A stretch of 64,000 nt of DNA from Thiomicrorhabdus sp. Kp2 (GCF_000478585.1 NZ_ARWI01000001.1:1612001-1676000), one strand, 5' to 3'. Shown: positions 35,271 through 43,970, counted from the first letter of the stretch. Notes: generated from the letters alone by a model not told the origin. Translations and numbers: made by a program.

Positions 35271-36185
35271 TTGCACTATGATGAGTTCATGTTTCTTATT
35301 TCGCAGTTTTACTCATCATTGCCTAGGCTAACTAAAACAAGCTTTGTGGCTATTGCCACACGTCTAATTGTGCTAGCAAGCAAAAGCAAAACTATTCAAT
35401 CCGCCCAAGCCTCAGAAACCAAACTCTCAAAAGTGTTACCCATTACCCAAAAGCGTATGCAATCCAGTCATAAGCTGCTTGATAGAAGCCTTATCTCAGA
35501 AGATCAGTTTCTACAAATCAAACAAAACTTTATAGAACAAACCCAAGACCTAAAAATTGAATCTCTAAGAATTCAAAGTATTCATGCACAGCTCAAACAA
35601 ATGCAATCGCAACAAGCCACCTTACGTAGCCACACCAAACAAACCTTAATGCAACGATTGTTAGATACCCAACGCCAAAAAGACCTTGCTGAGCAAGATT
35701 ACATTAAAGCCCAACAACGCCTAAAACAATATGTTATTCAATCTCCCATTAACGGCACGGTACAGCAACTCGCCATGAATACCGTCGGTGGTGTAGTCAC
35801 CTCCGCACAAGAACTCATGGTCATAGTGCCTAAAAACCAAAAGTTAGAAGTAGAAGCCATGCTCCTAAACAAAGACATTGGTTTTGTGCATGAAGGCCAA
35901 AACGCCGAAGTTAAAATCGACACCTTTAACTTCACCAAATACGGGGTAATCGATGCCAAAATCAGTAATATCTCACGTGATGCTGTTGAAAATAAAGACT
36001 TAGGGCTGGTCTACGCCATGCGTTTAAAAATAGAGAAAAACAATGTCTATGTGGATAACAAACTCGTTGATCTTTCACCAGGCATGCAAGTCACTGCAGA
36101 GATTAAAACGGGGCAGAGACGGATTATTGAATATCTGCTAACGCCATTGTTGCGTTATCAAAATGAAAGTATTAGAGAGAGATGA
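35271..36185 (+). pseudogene. 5'-truncated HlyD-type type I secretion adaptor
   Basis: The C-terminal two thirds of a HlyD/LapC-type membrane fusion protein of a type I secretion system. A coiled-coil segment (SSHKLLDRSLISEDQFLQIKQ to RLLDTQRQKDLAEQDY), the second lipoyl half (YVIQSPINGTVQQLAMNTVGG), the beta domain with VEAMLLNKDIGFVHEGQNAEV and the typical end IIEYLLTPLLRYQNESIRER are present. The N-terminal membrane anchor and first lipoyl half are missing; the first 30 residues look like unrelated sequence read through. No ABC transporter or TolC gene is near, so this is most likely a remnant. A TTG would be the start of the open frame. Confidence 0.75.
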
Positions 36186-36366
36186 ATATGTTAAATGAAA
36201 TGAAAAAGCAAAAATCAATCGAGTCTGATCCCATCGATACTGTTTGAACGTAATAAATTGGGTCTAATGCAATTATTACGTTATCAAAATGAAAGTATTA
36301 CGGAAAGATAGTTATGGAAAATGAAATGAAAAAGCAAAAATCAATCGAGTCTGACCCTATTGATCT
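36148..36366 (+). repeat. Imperfect tandem duplication, 126-bp period
   Basis: Bases 36148-36240 recur at 36274-36366 with a constant offset of 126 bp and several mismatches. The unit spans the 3' end of the adaptor remnant (LLRYQNESI) and the first codons of a small downstream frame (EMKKQKSIESDPID). A third partial piece with the IESD..ID codons follows at about 36388-36418. Confidence 0.85.
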
Positions 36367-36439
36367 TGACCCTATTGATCTAAAAAAGTATAAACCAATC
36401 GAGTCTGACGCCATTGATCAGAGAGGGAAATATGACTAA
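36314..36439 (+). CDS. Possible 41-residue acidic-repeat microprotein
   Basis: An ATG at 36314 with GGAAAG eight bases before it opens a 41-residue frame with repeated IESDPID, DPID and IESDAID units. It shares its first part with a shorter frame in the first duplication copy (36188-36247) that stops after 19 residues. It overlaps the start of the next gene by eight bases. It may be the degraded N-terminus of a larger secreted protein or a real small protein. Weak evidence. Confidence 0.3.
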   Translation: MENEMKKQKSIESDPIDLDPIDLKKYKPIESDAIDQRGKYD

Positions 36440-37376
36440 CAAAATATATATGCAACTATTTTTAATTGTATTTTTTTTAGGTGCAAATAACGCCCATTCA
36501 GCGAGGTCTTATCATGATGTTTACACGCCAGAAGGCCGGGTAAGCAGTGGAATGAATGGCATTATGCCAGTTGATAATTTCATTTGGGTAATGTCTGGAT
36601 CTTTTGCCAAAAGATGGAGTATGCCAATGGAATGGGTTGACCTATCTATGGATGGGGCTTTAGCGTTTGCTTTTAAAGTACAGCAGTCCGATGAGAAAAA
36701 ATGTGGTTATTTTAGAAATTACAATAATTGTCGCAGTGAAAACTTATGCATTCTTGAGGCTTATTTTGACTCTAACGCTAAAATCCCTTGGAGAACTGAT
36801 AGAAAGCGTGATTTTTGTGAACGTTGTACAGACTCTTCTGTAAAACGATTAGCAGGTCAAAAAAGTGATCACTTTATGTGGAATGAAAAAGAACAAAGGA
36901 TTTCCCATGACCATACTTTTTCTCATATAGGTTTTAAATGGGTTTTTTTTGATAGTCAAAATAATAGTTTTGTTAATTCAATAAAACCACTTTTTACAGA
37001 AAGTATGAATAGAAGAAATAAAGGCGGAAGCGGCTATATTCTCTCTTATATTCGAGACTATCGCGGGAAGGGTTTTGACACTATTTCTATGAAATTGAAC
37101 TGTGAAAAATTATCTCAATCCTATAAATATGATCATACCCGCTTGGTTTTTGTTGAGGATGCGGATGAACAAAAATACCCAAAAAGTGAGGGGTATAAAT
37201 GGGGAATAAGTAACCTTGAAACAGATGAGGTCTATTATGAGTCAACGATACCCAAATCTTACCTAAAACAGATTCATGATCTTTATGAAAATTATAAAAA
37301 AGAACATAAAGTTAAAGATTTATACCAAGAAGCAGCTGAGCGCGGCATAGTGCCGAAAAAACCAGCAAACCAATAA
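36432..37376 (+). CDS. Secreted cysteine-containing protein of unknown function
   Basis: A 314-residue protein with a Sec signal peptide (MTNKIYMQLFLIVFFLGANNAHSA). The ATG at 36432 has GAGAGGGAA upstream; a TTG six codons earlier is possible but weaker. The mature part has a cluster of cysteines (KKCGYFRNYNNCRSENLC and FCERC) that suggests disulfides or a metal site, and several aromatic and KWG/WV blocks. I do not recognise a family. It sits between the secretion adaptor remnant and the truncated lipase, so it may have belonged to the same cassette. The AT-rich sequence and many runs of T and A differ from flanking genes and are consistent with acquired DNA. Confidence 0.7.
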   Translation: MTNKIYMQLFLIVFFLGANNAHSARSYHDVYTPEGRVSSGMNGIMPVDNFIWVMSGSFAKRWSMPMEWVDLSMDGALAFAFKVQQSDEKKCGYFRNYNNCRSENLCILEAYFDSNAKIPWRTDRKRDFCERCTDSSVKRLAGQKSDHFMWNEKEQRISHDHTFSHIGFKWVFFDSQNNSFVNSIKPLFTESMNRRNKGGSGYILSYIRDYRGKGFDTISMKLNCEKLSQSYKYDHTRLVFVEDADEQKYPKSEGYKWGISNLETDEVYYESTIPKSYLKQIHDLYENYKKEHKVKDLYQEAAERGIVPKKPANQ

Positions 37377-37409
37377 ACCAGAAATCAAGCAAAGTTTAAA
37401 GGAAAAGTT

Positions 37410-37955
37410 ATGTCAGTGAGTAGCTATGATTACAGTCTTTTAGCCGTGGATGTATACAACGATAAGCCAGATAGAGGTGCTTCTTCTGACTTAGATGGTT
37501 GGAAAGCCGTTGAGTTTTCTCCTCAGAACAACTATGAAGTTGATGGTCTAAAAATTCAAGTTTATCAAAAAGGTGACGACTATGTTATTGCCTATGCAGG
37601 AACTGAGGATTTTTATGACGATGTAATTGGAGCTGATGCATATGGTTTAGTTGGCGGCGGATTTGATGGCCAATTTGAAGCGGGAATGGCCGCAACAGCA
37701 GAAGCCCTTGCATTTATTCAAGGTGATAATGACAGGGCCAATATCACTGTTACTGGTCACTCGTTAGGCGGTGCGCATGCTCAAGTCTCTAAAGATGTAT
37801 TTGGTTTGAATGGCGTCACTCTGGACTCGCCTGGCACAAGCAATCTATTGGCAAACAGTGATTACCAAGCTTATAAAAATCAGATCCAAGCTGATTATTC
37901 AGATACTCTTTCTCCAGTAAAAATAATTGGGGTCAGAGTAAAATTAAATAAATAA
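37410..37955 (+). pseudogene. Class 3 lipase, 3' end replaced by transposase unit
   Basis: The N-terminal 170 residues of an alpha/beta hydrolase lipase. The nucleophile elbow is TVTGHSLGGAHA (serine at about residue 118), preceded by VIAYAGTEDFYDD with the oxyanion-type segment and followed by LDSPG. The frame stays open into the insertion and ends with IIGVRVKLNK, residues that come from the inverted-repeat unit starting at 37922. The catalytic histidine and any C-terminal repeats or secretion signal are gone. It lies near the HlyD-type remnant, which fits a lost type I-secreted lipase. Probably non-functional. Confidence 0.8.
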
Positions 37956-38006
37956 CTTTATGATATATATAATAAAATTAAAAATAACTTTACTCTGACC
38001 CCAATT
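37925..38006. repeat. Transposase-associated inverted repeat, unit 1
   Basis: AATTGGGGTCAGAGTAAA (37925-37942) and TTTACTCTGACCCCAATT (37989-38006) are perfect 18-bp inverted repeats around a 46-base AT-rich loop. This hairpin precedes the transposase start and marks the left end of the element. The same hairpin is at 38302-38383. Confidence 0.9.
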
Positions 38007-38029
38007 AAAGTGGGTTTTTAGGAGGTTTT

Positions 38030-38332
38030 ATGGCTCGTTTGGCTCGTGTTGCCCCAGTTGGGGTGCCAGTTCATGTTTATCAGCGTGGTAATAATCACCA
38101 GGTGGTGTTTGCTGAAGAAGCGGATTTTGTTGCGTATTTGGGTTGGTTAATTGAGTATTCTCAAAGGTATGGGGTGGATATTCATGCTTGGTGTTTGATG
38201 ACAAATCATATTCATTTATTGTGCACCCCAAAAAAGCAGGGGGCTATCAGTCAGATGATGCAGGCGGTTGGCAGGCATTATGTTCGTTATTTTAATTTAA
38301 TAATTGGGGTCAGAGTAAAATTAAATAAATAA
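38030..38332 (+). pseudogene. REP-associated tyrosine transposase, truncated copy
   Basis: The first 89 residues are identical to the intact transposase at 38407, including NHIHLL. It then runs into the second hairpin and ends with the same IIGVRVKLNK tail seen in the lipase remnant. The catalytic tyrosine is missing. It is a by-product of the 377-bp tandem duplication. Confidence 0.9.
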
Positions 38333-38383
38333 CTTTATGATATATATAATAAAATTAAAAATAACTTTACTCTGACCCCAATT
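38302..38383. repeat. Transposase-associated inverted repeat, unit 2
   Basis: Second copy of the 18-bp inverted repeat hairpin at the same offset (377 bp), directly upstream of the intact transposase. Confidence 0.9.
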
Positions 38384-38406
38384 AAAGTGGGTTTTTAGGA
38401 GGTTTT

Positions 38407-39108
38407 ATGGCTCGTTTGGCTCGTGTTGCCCCAGTTGGGGTGCCAGTTCATGTTTATCAGCGTGGTAATAATCACCAGGTGGTGTTTGCTGAAGAAGCGG
38501 ATTTTGTTGCGTATTTGGGTTGGTTAATTGAGTATTCTCAAAGGTATGGGGTGGATATTCATGCTTGGTGTTTGATGACAAATCATATTCATTTATTGTG
38601 CACCCCAAAAAAGCAGGGGGCTATCAGTCAGATGATGCAGGCGGTTGGCAGGCATTATGTTCGTTATTTTAATTTTACTTATAAAAGATCAGGTACTTTG
38701 TGGGAAGGACGTTATAAGTCTTGTTTGGTTCAGGAAGATAGTTATTTATTGGATTTGCATCGCTATATTGAGATGAATCCTGTAACTGCGGATATGGTTC
38801 AAGAGCCTTCTGAGTATGCTTGGTCGAGCTATCAAATGAATGCATTGGGCAAGCAGTCAAAATTAGGTACTCCACATCCTTTGTATTTGGCATTAGGTGT
38901 GGATGAGAAACGTCGCCAAAGTGCTTATCGTGATCTGTTTACAGGTCATGTTTTGGGCGTAAAATTGATTGAGGAAATTGAGCAAGCGACTTTGAAGGGT
39001 ATGGCTTTAGGTAATGATCAGTTTAAAGCTCAGATTGAGTTGCTTACTGGTAGAAGAGTGTCACCTAAAAAGCCTGGAAGACCAACGGGTTGGCGTAAAG
39101 TGAAATAA
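38407..39108 (+). CDS. REP-associated tyrosine transposase (RAYT, Y1/HUH family)
   Basis: A 233-residue single-strand DNA transposase of the IS200-like TnpA_REP type. It has the HUH metal motif NHIHLL (about residue 65), GTLWEGRYKS, the candidate catalytic tyrosine in LHRYIEMNPV and the YAWSSY segment, all typical of RAYTs. The start ATG has AGGAGG ahead of it. These proteins act on hairpin (REP) sequences; the flanking 18-bp inverted repeat may be its substrate. Only this copy looks intact. The basic tail VSPKKPGRPTGWRKVK is common in the family. Confidence 0.93.
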   Translation: MARLARVAPVGVPVHVYQRGNNHQVVFAEEADFVAYLGWLIEYSQRYGVDIHAWCLMTNHIHLLCTPKKQGAISQMMQAVGRHYVRYFNFTYKRSGTLWEGRYKSCLVQEDSYLLDLHRYIEMNPVTADMVQEPSEYAWSSYQMNALGKQSKLGTPHPLYLALGVDEKRRQSAYRDLFTGHVLGVKLIEEIEQATLKGMALGNDQFKAQIELLTGRRVSPKKPGRPTGWRKVK

Positions 39109-39201
39109 ATTTTTTGTACTCACATTCTACTTGTCATATATTTTGATTAAAGGATTTATATTCTGTTTTCTGAATCAATGAGGTCAAATCGAAGTGCCTT
39201 T

Positions 39202-39270
39202 TAGAGAATTTACCAGGCCTGGCATGCCCTGTGGCCATCTACACGTTGTGAGCATAGGGTAAATTCTCTA
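39202..39270. repeat. 69-bp inverted repeat with embedded palindrome half
   Basis: TAGAGAATTTACC (39202-39214) and GGTAAATTCTCTA (39258-39270) are perfect 13-bp inverted ends. Inside the left arm a partial copy of the recurrent palindrome (CAGGCCTG at 39214) begins. It lies between convergent genes and could act as a bidirectional transcription stop or as the right end of the transposase unit. Confidence 0.75.
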
Positions 39271-39283
39271 TTAACATTCAAAA

Positions 39284-39790
39284 TTATTGCAATCGGGTTT
39301 CTTTAGGAACTTCTAAAATGGGGTCTAAATCCAGCGCCCACTCGGCGGCATTTAATGCTTGAGAGAATATCTTAATTAATGGGCCAAGCAAATCAGCATG
39401 ATACGGTAGCACCACCCCTTGGCCAATTTCAGGCTCAAACGCCAGTTGCGCATTGTCACTATAAATGTCTTTAAAAGTGATTTTGGCCAGTAAAATGGGT
39501 GTTTCACCTAGAGGATAATCAGGGTTCTCGGGGAGTTCATACTCACTGTCATAATCCCCTGTTAACTGGTTTTTCTCTTTTTCTACTTGTTGTACTTGAG
39601 CGGTTTTTTCATCAAATAAAGTTTTACCCGTTGTTGGATGTTGACCATGTAACACAGGGATTAACAGTTTCATAAAACGTCGAGTAATCCATGCCAAATA
39701 GACTTGTTCATTGAGAGTTTTTATTTTTAGGAGTATTCTGTCTTCAGCAGGGTGATAAGAAGCTTGGATTTGATTGATTTTTTCGCTCAT
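39284..39790 (-). CDS. Hypothetical cytoplasmic protein
   Basis: A 168-residue protein without signal peptide or membrane helices. The N-terminal half has ILLKIKTLNEQVYLAWITRRF, and the rest is acidic with a DYDSEYELPENPDYPLGETP stretch. I remember similar conserved hypothetical proteins in other gammaproteobacteria but no function. It is convergent with the transposase gene and divergent from the next gene, with a 34-base gap in which both starts must be read. Likely a host gene that marks the right limit of the decayed patch. Confidence 0.7.
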   Translation of the reverse strand: MSEKINQIQASYHPAEDRILLKIKTLNEQVYLAWITRRFMKLLIPVLHGQHPTTGKTLFDEKTAQVQQVEKEKNQLTGDYDSEYELPENPDYPLGETPILLAKITFKDIYSDNAQLAFEPEIGQGVVLPYHADLLGPLIKIFSQALNAAEWALDLDPILEVPKETRLQ

Positions 39791-39824
39791 AGATTAAGTT
39801 CGGTTCATTTTATTAAAAGACAGG

Positions 39825-40877
39825 GTGTTTGAAAAAGTGAAAGTCTTTATTATAAGAGGTTTGCTATCATTAAGTATATTATTCTCAATGTCCGTCATGG
39901 CGATTGAACCTGCCGCTAACCTTCCTCCACCCCCTCCAGAAAAACCGCTTTTAGAGCAAATAGAAAACCCTAAAATTAAGCAATATCTTAACTCACTTGG
40001 TGATACTCAAGCCTATTTAGGTGGCTATGTACAAAGCATGGGTGAAAATGTAGATCGCTTTTTCGGCAGTAAAGATTTAGACGTTGTTTATAAGAACAAT
40101 AGGCTTATTGTCTATACTCCGTTAACGCTTTATGACAACGGTGACTCTGTAAGCAGTGTGAATTTTAGAGCGCAGATTGATTTGCCTAAAACCAATAATC
40201 GCTGGAAAGTAGTGGTTTCGTCATTTGAAGGGGATGAAGAAGAAAAGGTGGATAGTTTGAATCGTTCAGAAATCACCCCAAGTAGTACACAGCAAAACGA
40301 CCCTAACAGCAGCCAAAACTCCATTGCAGGACGCTATCTATTAAGTAACTCTGAAAATATGTTTAGCCATCTTGATATGGGTTTAAAGTTTATTAACTTT
40401 ATTGAACCGAATCCTTTTGTTAAATACAAAATTCGCTACAAAAAAGAGAGTTCAGAAAAGATTATAAACCGAGGCACACAAACACTCTATTTTGAACGAG
40501 ATAAAGGCTTTGCATGGGAAGGACAGCATGTATTCGACTATCAAAATAGTAAAAATTGGTTAAGTAGAATGCAAACAACCGCTACCTGGTGGCGTGACGA
40601 TACTGAGATGCTGGTTAACCAAAGAGGGATTTTATTTGAAAAAGTGAACCCTTATCGTGCGCGCGCTTACTTTGTAGATGGCAATTGGAGTATTGTTAAT
40701 GAAGGTGCTACTTTTACATCCACTGGCCTAGGGTTAAATGTACGAGAACAGCTTTATAAAGACTGGTTATTTGCAGAAGTTGAGCCTAGAGTTACCTGGT
40801 ATGAAGCCGATAATTTTAATGAGCCTTTTTATAGTTTAAGGTTGATGCTGGAGATGCATTTTTATCAATTCAAATAG
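39825..40877 (+). CDS. Predicted outer-membrane or periplasmic protein, unknown
   Basis: A 350-residue protein with a signal peptide (hydrophobic residues 8-25, cleavage near VMAIEPA). A proline-rich PPPPPEKP segment follows it. The C-terminal half has alternating polar and aromatic residues, including QTLYFERDKGFAWEGQHVF and a final LRLMLEMHFYQFK, suggesting beta strands of a barrel. The GTG at 39825 is used; a second GTG at 39837 keeps the signal peptide and has a better-spaced AGGGTG. No family recognised. Confidence 0.65.
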   Translation: MFEKVKVFIIRGLLSLSILFSMSVMAIEPAANLPPPPPEKPLLEQIENPKIKQYLNSLGDTQAYLGGYVQSMGENVDRFFGSKDLDVVYKNNRLIVYTPLTLYDNGDSVSSVNFRAQIDLPKTNNRWKVVVSSFEGDEEEKVDSLNRSEITPSSTQQNDPNSSQNSIAGRYLLSNSENMFSHLDMGLKFINFIEPNPFVKYKIRYKKESSEKIINRGTQTLYFERDKGFAWEGQHVFDYQNSKNWLSRMQTTATWWRDDTEMLVNQRGILFEKVNPYRARAYFVDGNWSIVNEGATFTSTGLGLNVREQLYKDWLFAEVEPRVTWYEADNFNEPFYSLRLMLEMHFYQFK

Positions 40878-40967
40878 TTGATTTTTTATGACTGTTGATA
40901 ATTAAATTTTATTAGTATGCTGTAAACAACCTCTATAAAATGCCATTTTTTTACACAATAAAGAATA

Positions 40968-41555
40968 ATGATAATGAAAAGTAAATTATTGATTAGCGCG
41001 CTACTGCTATTTTCCTTTTTTTCACACGCTTTTGCCCAGGAAAAACAAGAAAATCTTCGCATTATGAGTGAAGCAACAGAGGATACCTCTTATACCGTTC
41101 AATTAAACGGAAAGCCATTTGTCATTACACGTCAAATGACCTCATGTGCAAAGAATAAAGGTTGGTTACAGCCCGTTATTCCAGTGGAGGGCGTACACCC
41201 AATTGCTGAAATTGAAGTGTTAAAAAGCATGAATGATGCAGAGTTTATTTTGCTTGATATGCGTGCACAAGATCATTATGTTGAAGGTACGATTCCTGGC
41301 GCTAAAAACATCCCTTATACCGAAGTATCTATGCGTTTAAATGAGATGGGCTGTGAAAAATCAGAGGGTAAATGGAACTGTGAAAAGGCTAAAAAAGTGG
41401 TGGCATTTTGTAATGGTCCTGTTTGTCCACAGTCACCGATTGCAATGAAGGCTTCAGTGCGTGAAGGTTTTCCAGCGGAGAACTTTTATTACTACCGAGG
41501 CGGAATGTTAGATTGGGCGGCTTTAGGTTTTCCAATTGTAGAGCCTGACTTTTAG
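40968..41555 (+). CDS. Secreted rhodanese-domain protein
   Basis: A 195-residue protein with signal peptide (cleavage near AFAQEKQ) and a single rhodanese domain. The domain has FILLDMRAQDHYVEGTIPGA and the active-site loop VAFCNGPVCPQS, with cysteine in the sulfur-carrying position, and ends with GGMLDWAALGFP. A third cysteine pair before the domain (TSCAKNKG, MGCEKSEGKWNCE) could be structural. A periplasmic rhodanese fits a sulfur oxidiser, where it may carry sulfane sulfur, but this is inference. An ATG at 40974 is an equally good start. Confidence 0.88.
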   Translation: MIMKSKLLISALLLFSFFSHAFAQEKQENLRIMSEATEDTSYTVQLNGKPFVITRQMTSCAKNKGWLQPVIPVEGVHPIAEIEVLKSMNDAEFILLDMRAQDHYVEGTIPGAKNIPYTEVSMRLNEMGCEKSEGKWNCEKAKKVVAFCNGPVCPQSPIAMKASVREGFPAENFYYYRGGMLDWAALGFPIVEPDF

Positions 41556-41582
41556 GGTTTAATTTGCTCTCTATTCAGCGGT

Positions 41583-41617
41583 AAAAGCCTGGATTGCATT
41601 TGCATCCAGGCTTTTTT
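41583..41617 (+). terminator. Terminator between rhodanese and ubiC
   Basis: AAAAGCCTGGAT and ATCCAGGCTTTT form a 12-bp stem around a TGCATTTGC loop, followed by a T run. The A run on the other side would let it work for the convergent ubiC too. Confidence 0.9.
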
Positions 41618-41637
41618 ATTTGTACAAAATAGCTAAG

Positions 41638-42258
41638 CTATTTCTCATTGTCTATTTCTACCAGGCCTGGTAAGAATACCTCTGTTAATAATAAGGGGCT
41701 ATTTTGTTGCTTAAATATCGACCGCCTTGCAAAACCAGGCCTATTCGCTTGACTTTTATCTGCAAAGTTTTCCATTAAGTACGGCCAATGATTCAGTTTA
41801 TTCGTCGAAAACTCAAAATCTGAGCGTTTGATGCTCGGTAATTCAAACAGTACTTCACCTAACGGTTTACTACCTAAGTTTTGCAAATCATACCAAGGAT
41901 TATCCTCGCTTAGGTTTGGAATTATCGTTCGTGCATATACCCAATTTTTATTAGCACATTTTAATAACACACACCTTACCCAGGCCTGTTCATCTCTTTG
42001 CATACCTAGCTTTTGACTTTCATTTAAGAGTGGTATTTCTAATTTTTCAGAAAGTATTACCACCTGTAAGTCGGGACAGATTGTTTTCAGTTTAGCCGTT
42101 AGGGATGTGGGTAGGGTTAGCCACGCTTGCAGAGGTCTAGAGCTAGTAATGCGGCGTATTAAAGTGGTTGGTTTCCAAAACTGTGGCAATACAGAGTGAG
42201 AGGATTTTTGCTTCTCTTGCATTAAGGCTTTAATTTTAGAGAGTCTATCTAAAGGCAT
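41638..42258 (-). CDS. ubiC: Chorismate lyase UbiC
   Basis: UbiC converts chorismate to 4-hydroxybenzoate plus pyruvate, the first step of ubiquinone synthesis; UbiA uses the product. 206 residues. Family marks are WVRCVLLKCANKNWVYARTI, the LGSKPLGEVLFE block and FARRSIFKQQNSPLLLTEVF at the C-terminus. The 3' end contains palindrome copy 8, read as PGLV-type codons (FLPGLVEIDNEK). In many gammaproteobacteria ubiC and ubiA are adjacent; here 6.5 kb of other DNA lies between them. Confidence 0.92.
   Translation of the reverse strand: MPLDRLSKIKALMQEKQKSSHSVLPQFWKPTTLIRRITSSRPLQAWLTLPTSLTAKLKTICPDLQVVILSEKLEIPLLNESQKLGMQRDEQAWVRCVLLKCANKNWVYARTIIPNLSEDNPWYDLQNLGSKPLGEVLFELPSIKRSDFEFSTNKLNHWPYLMENFADKSQANRPGFARRSIFKQQNSPLLLTEVFLPGLVEIDNEK
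41659..41672. repeat. Palindrome TACCAGGCCTGGTA, copy 8
   Basis: Perfect 14-bp palindrome in the 3' end of ubiC. Confidence 0.9.
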
Positions 42259-42359
42259 TAACTATTCCTAAAAATCTGAGTTATGGCACAAGTGCTTAAT
42301 TACAAAGAATTGTAAACTAGCCCAGCCATGGTAAGCAAAAACAATTCGATTTGTTTCAA

Positions 42360-42382
42360 TAAAAGCGTTTTTTAGATAGCCG
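42360..42382 (+). promoter_or_regulatory. Possible sigma-28 promoter upstream of chemoreceptor
   Basis: TAAA (42360-42363), a 15-base spacer and GCCG (42379-42382) match the flagellar/chemotaxis sigma-28 pattern TAAA-N15-GCCGATAA, with TTTT in place of ATAA. It is 100 bases before the start of a chemoreceptor gene. Confidence 0.45.
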
Positions 42383-42482
42383 TTTTAGATAAATATTCTA
42401 TTTTTAGTTAAAACTTGGATTAAATTTTGCTTATTGGAACTTATTCATTATTCACGAATTTATAAGTTAAAGGTTCAATGCC

Positions 42483-43682
42483 ATGATTTCATTTGATTTT
42501 AGTAAACCAAGTATTTTAAGAAATATGTTTTTAGCCTTTATGGCTTTTGGGTTTGCTATGGGAGTGATTTTTCCCATTTTTGCCAACCTTTTTGTTGAGT
42601 GGAAAGAGGGAATGTTGGCATGGTTTATCCTGTCGTGCATTATTGCGGGTATCAGTATTGGTTTAGTCAATTTCTGGTTGTTAAATAAGATGTTATTACG
42701 TCGTTTACAGCGTATTGGTGAAGTGGCTAATGCCATCAGTAACAATGATATTTCACACAAGTGTTCGATGGAAAGCCATGACTTTATTGGTGACATGGCC
42801 GATAGTTTTAACTTAATGTCTCAGAACCTAAGAACGATGATCGACAGTATTGCTGATGTTTCAAAGCAATTGAGTGTTGCTTCAAATGATATGGTCTGTG
42901 TGACCGAAACAACCCAGTCGGGGGTGGAGCAGCAAAAAACGGATACCTACAATGTGGCCAATGCCGTTGAAAATATGAACAGTGCTGTGGAAGATATGTC
43001 TAATTACGCTCAAGCAGCTTTGAGTTCAGTGGATGAGGCCAATATCGCCACTGAAAAAGGCAATTTAGTAGTTAACAACACGGTTGCTTCTATTGGTTCT
43101 TTAGCCGATCAGGTTAAAGAAGCGGCAGAAGTAATTAAACGCTTAGAAAGTGACAGTGAAACCATTGGCAGTGTTTTAGATGTTATTAAAGATATTGCAG
43201 AACAGACCAACCTCCTTGCCCTAAATGCGGCGATTGAAGCAGCACGAGCTGGTGAGCATGGGCGAGGGTTTGCCGTGGTTGCAGATGAGGTAAGAATTTT
43301 AGCGAGCCGTACACAAGAATCGGCAACCGAAATTGCCTCCACGATTGTTCAATTACAAGAAGCTTCTCAGGAAGCCGTTAATGTTATGAACTTAGGGCGA
43401 AATAAAGCCAATAACAGTGTTAAACAGGTGAATGAAGCAGGCGCTTCTTTAAAACTGATTGAAACCGCAGTGAGTAATATTCACCAAATGAATTCTAAAA
43501 TTTATAACGCCTCAGAAAATCAACGCAAACAAGCCGAGTTAGTAAGCAGTAATGTAAAGCAAATCAGTAATGTAGCTGAAAACGTTTCTTATGGAGCGGC
43601 ACAAACTTTTCAATCCTGTTCTCAGGTAGGAGAGCTTTCTAAGCAACTTAGTAGCTTGATTGGCCAATTTCATACTAAATAA
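42483..43682 (+). CDS. Methyl-accepting chemotaxis protein without periplasmic sensor
   Basis: A 399-residue chemoreceptor with two membrane helices close together (about residues 13-33 and 45-68), a HAMP domain (about 69-120) and the cytoplasmic signalling domain with the hairpin tip [29 protein letters not shown] (about residues 238-270). The helices are separated by only about a dozen residues, so there is no periplasmic ligand-binding domain; it may sense in the membrane or cytoplasm, or work with others. The C-terminus has no NWETF pentapeptide for CheR. A sigma-28-like promoter lies upstream. Confidence 0.92.
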   Translation: MISFDFSKPSILRNMFLAFMAFGFAMGVIFPIFANLFVEWKEGMLAWFILSCIIAGISIGLVNFWLLNKMLLRRLQRIGEVANAISNNDISHKCSMESHDFIGDMADSFNLMSQNLRTMIDSIADVSKQLSVASNDMVCVTETTQSGVEQQKTDTYNVANAVENMNSAVEDMSNYAQAALSSVDEANIATEKGNLVVNNTVASIGSLADQVKEAAEVIKRLESDSETIGSVLDVIKDIAEQTNLLALNAAIEAARAGEHGRGFAVVADEVRILASRTQESATEIASTIVQLQEASQEAVNVMNLGRNKANNSVKQVNEAGASLKLIETAVSNIHQMNSKIYNASENQRKQAELVSSNVKQISNVAENVSYGAAQTFQSCSQVGELSKQLSSLIGQFHTK

Positions 43683-43931
43683 AAATAGTGGACAGCGTTT
43701 ACACGCTCTTTTTTGATGCTTCTTGCCTTACTTTTTCCTTGGCAAAGCGAACAGCATAAACATAGAGCGTCCCCCTTAGTTATTTCAACTTATCCCATCT
43801 AATCACTCAGTTATTTCATTAACAAATTCTCGAGAGTTGTCGAGTTCCATTATTATTCATTAGTCTGTCCCTGGCGTGGATGGCTTAGCTAAACCACAAC
43901 TTGTCTGTAAAGAAGTCAATGCAAATCGTTT

Positions 43932-43945
43932 GACCAGGCCTGGTT
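43932..43945. repeat. Palindrome core ACCAGGCCTGGT, copy 9
   Basis: GACCAGGCCTGGTT: a perfect 12-bp core (43933-43944), in a gap between convergent genes. Confidence 0.9.
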
Positions 43946-43970
43946 GAGATAAAAAAGGCTAGTAACAAAA

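Larger units (their letters stand above)
37922..38675 (+). repeat. 377-bp perfect tandem duplication (37922-38298 and 38299-38675)
   Basis: The two 377-base units are identical over everything I compared: the leading hairpin and the first 89 codons of the transposase. The first unit ends in the middle of the transposase gene and the second begins directly after it. Confidence 0.95.

Noticed and set aside
36050-36058. Perfect DnaA box TGTGGATAA in the HlyD remnant
   Set aside because: Single site in coding sequence; about 0.5 matches are expected by chance in both strands of the window.
35271-36185. Intact HlyD adaptor gene
   Set aside because: The N-terminal membrane anchor and first lipoyl half are absent, so it is a remnant.
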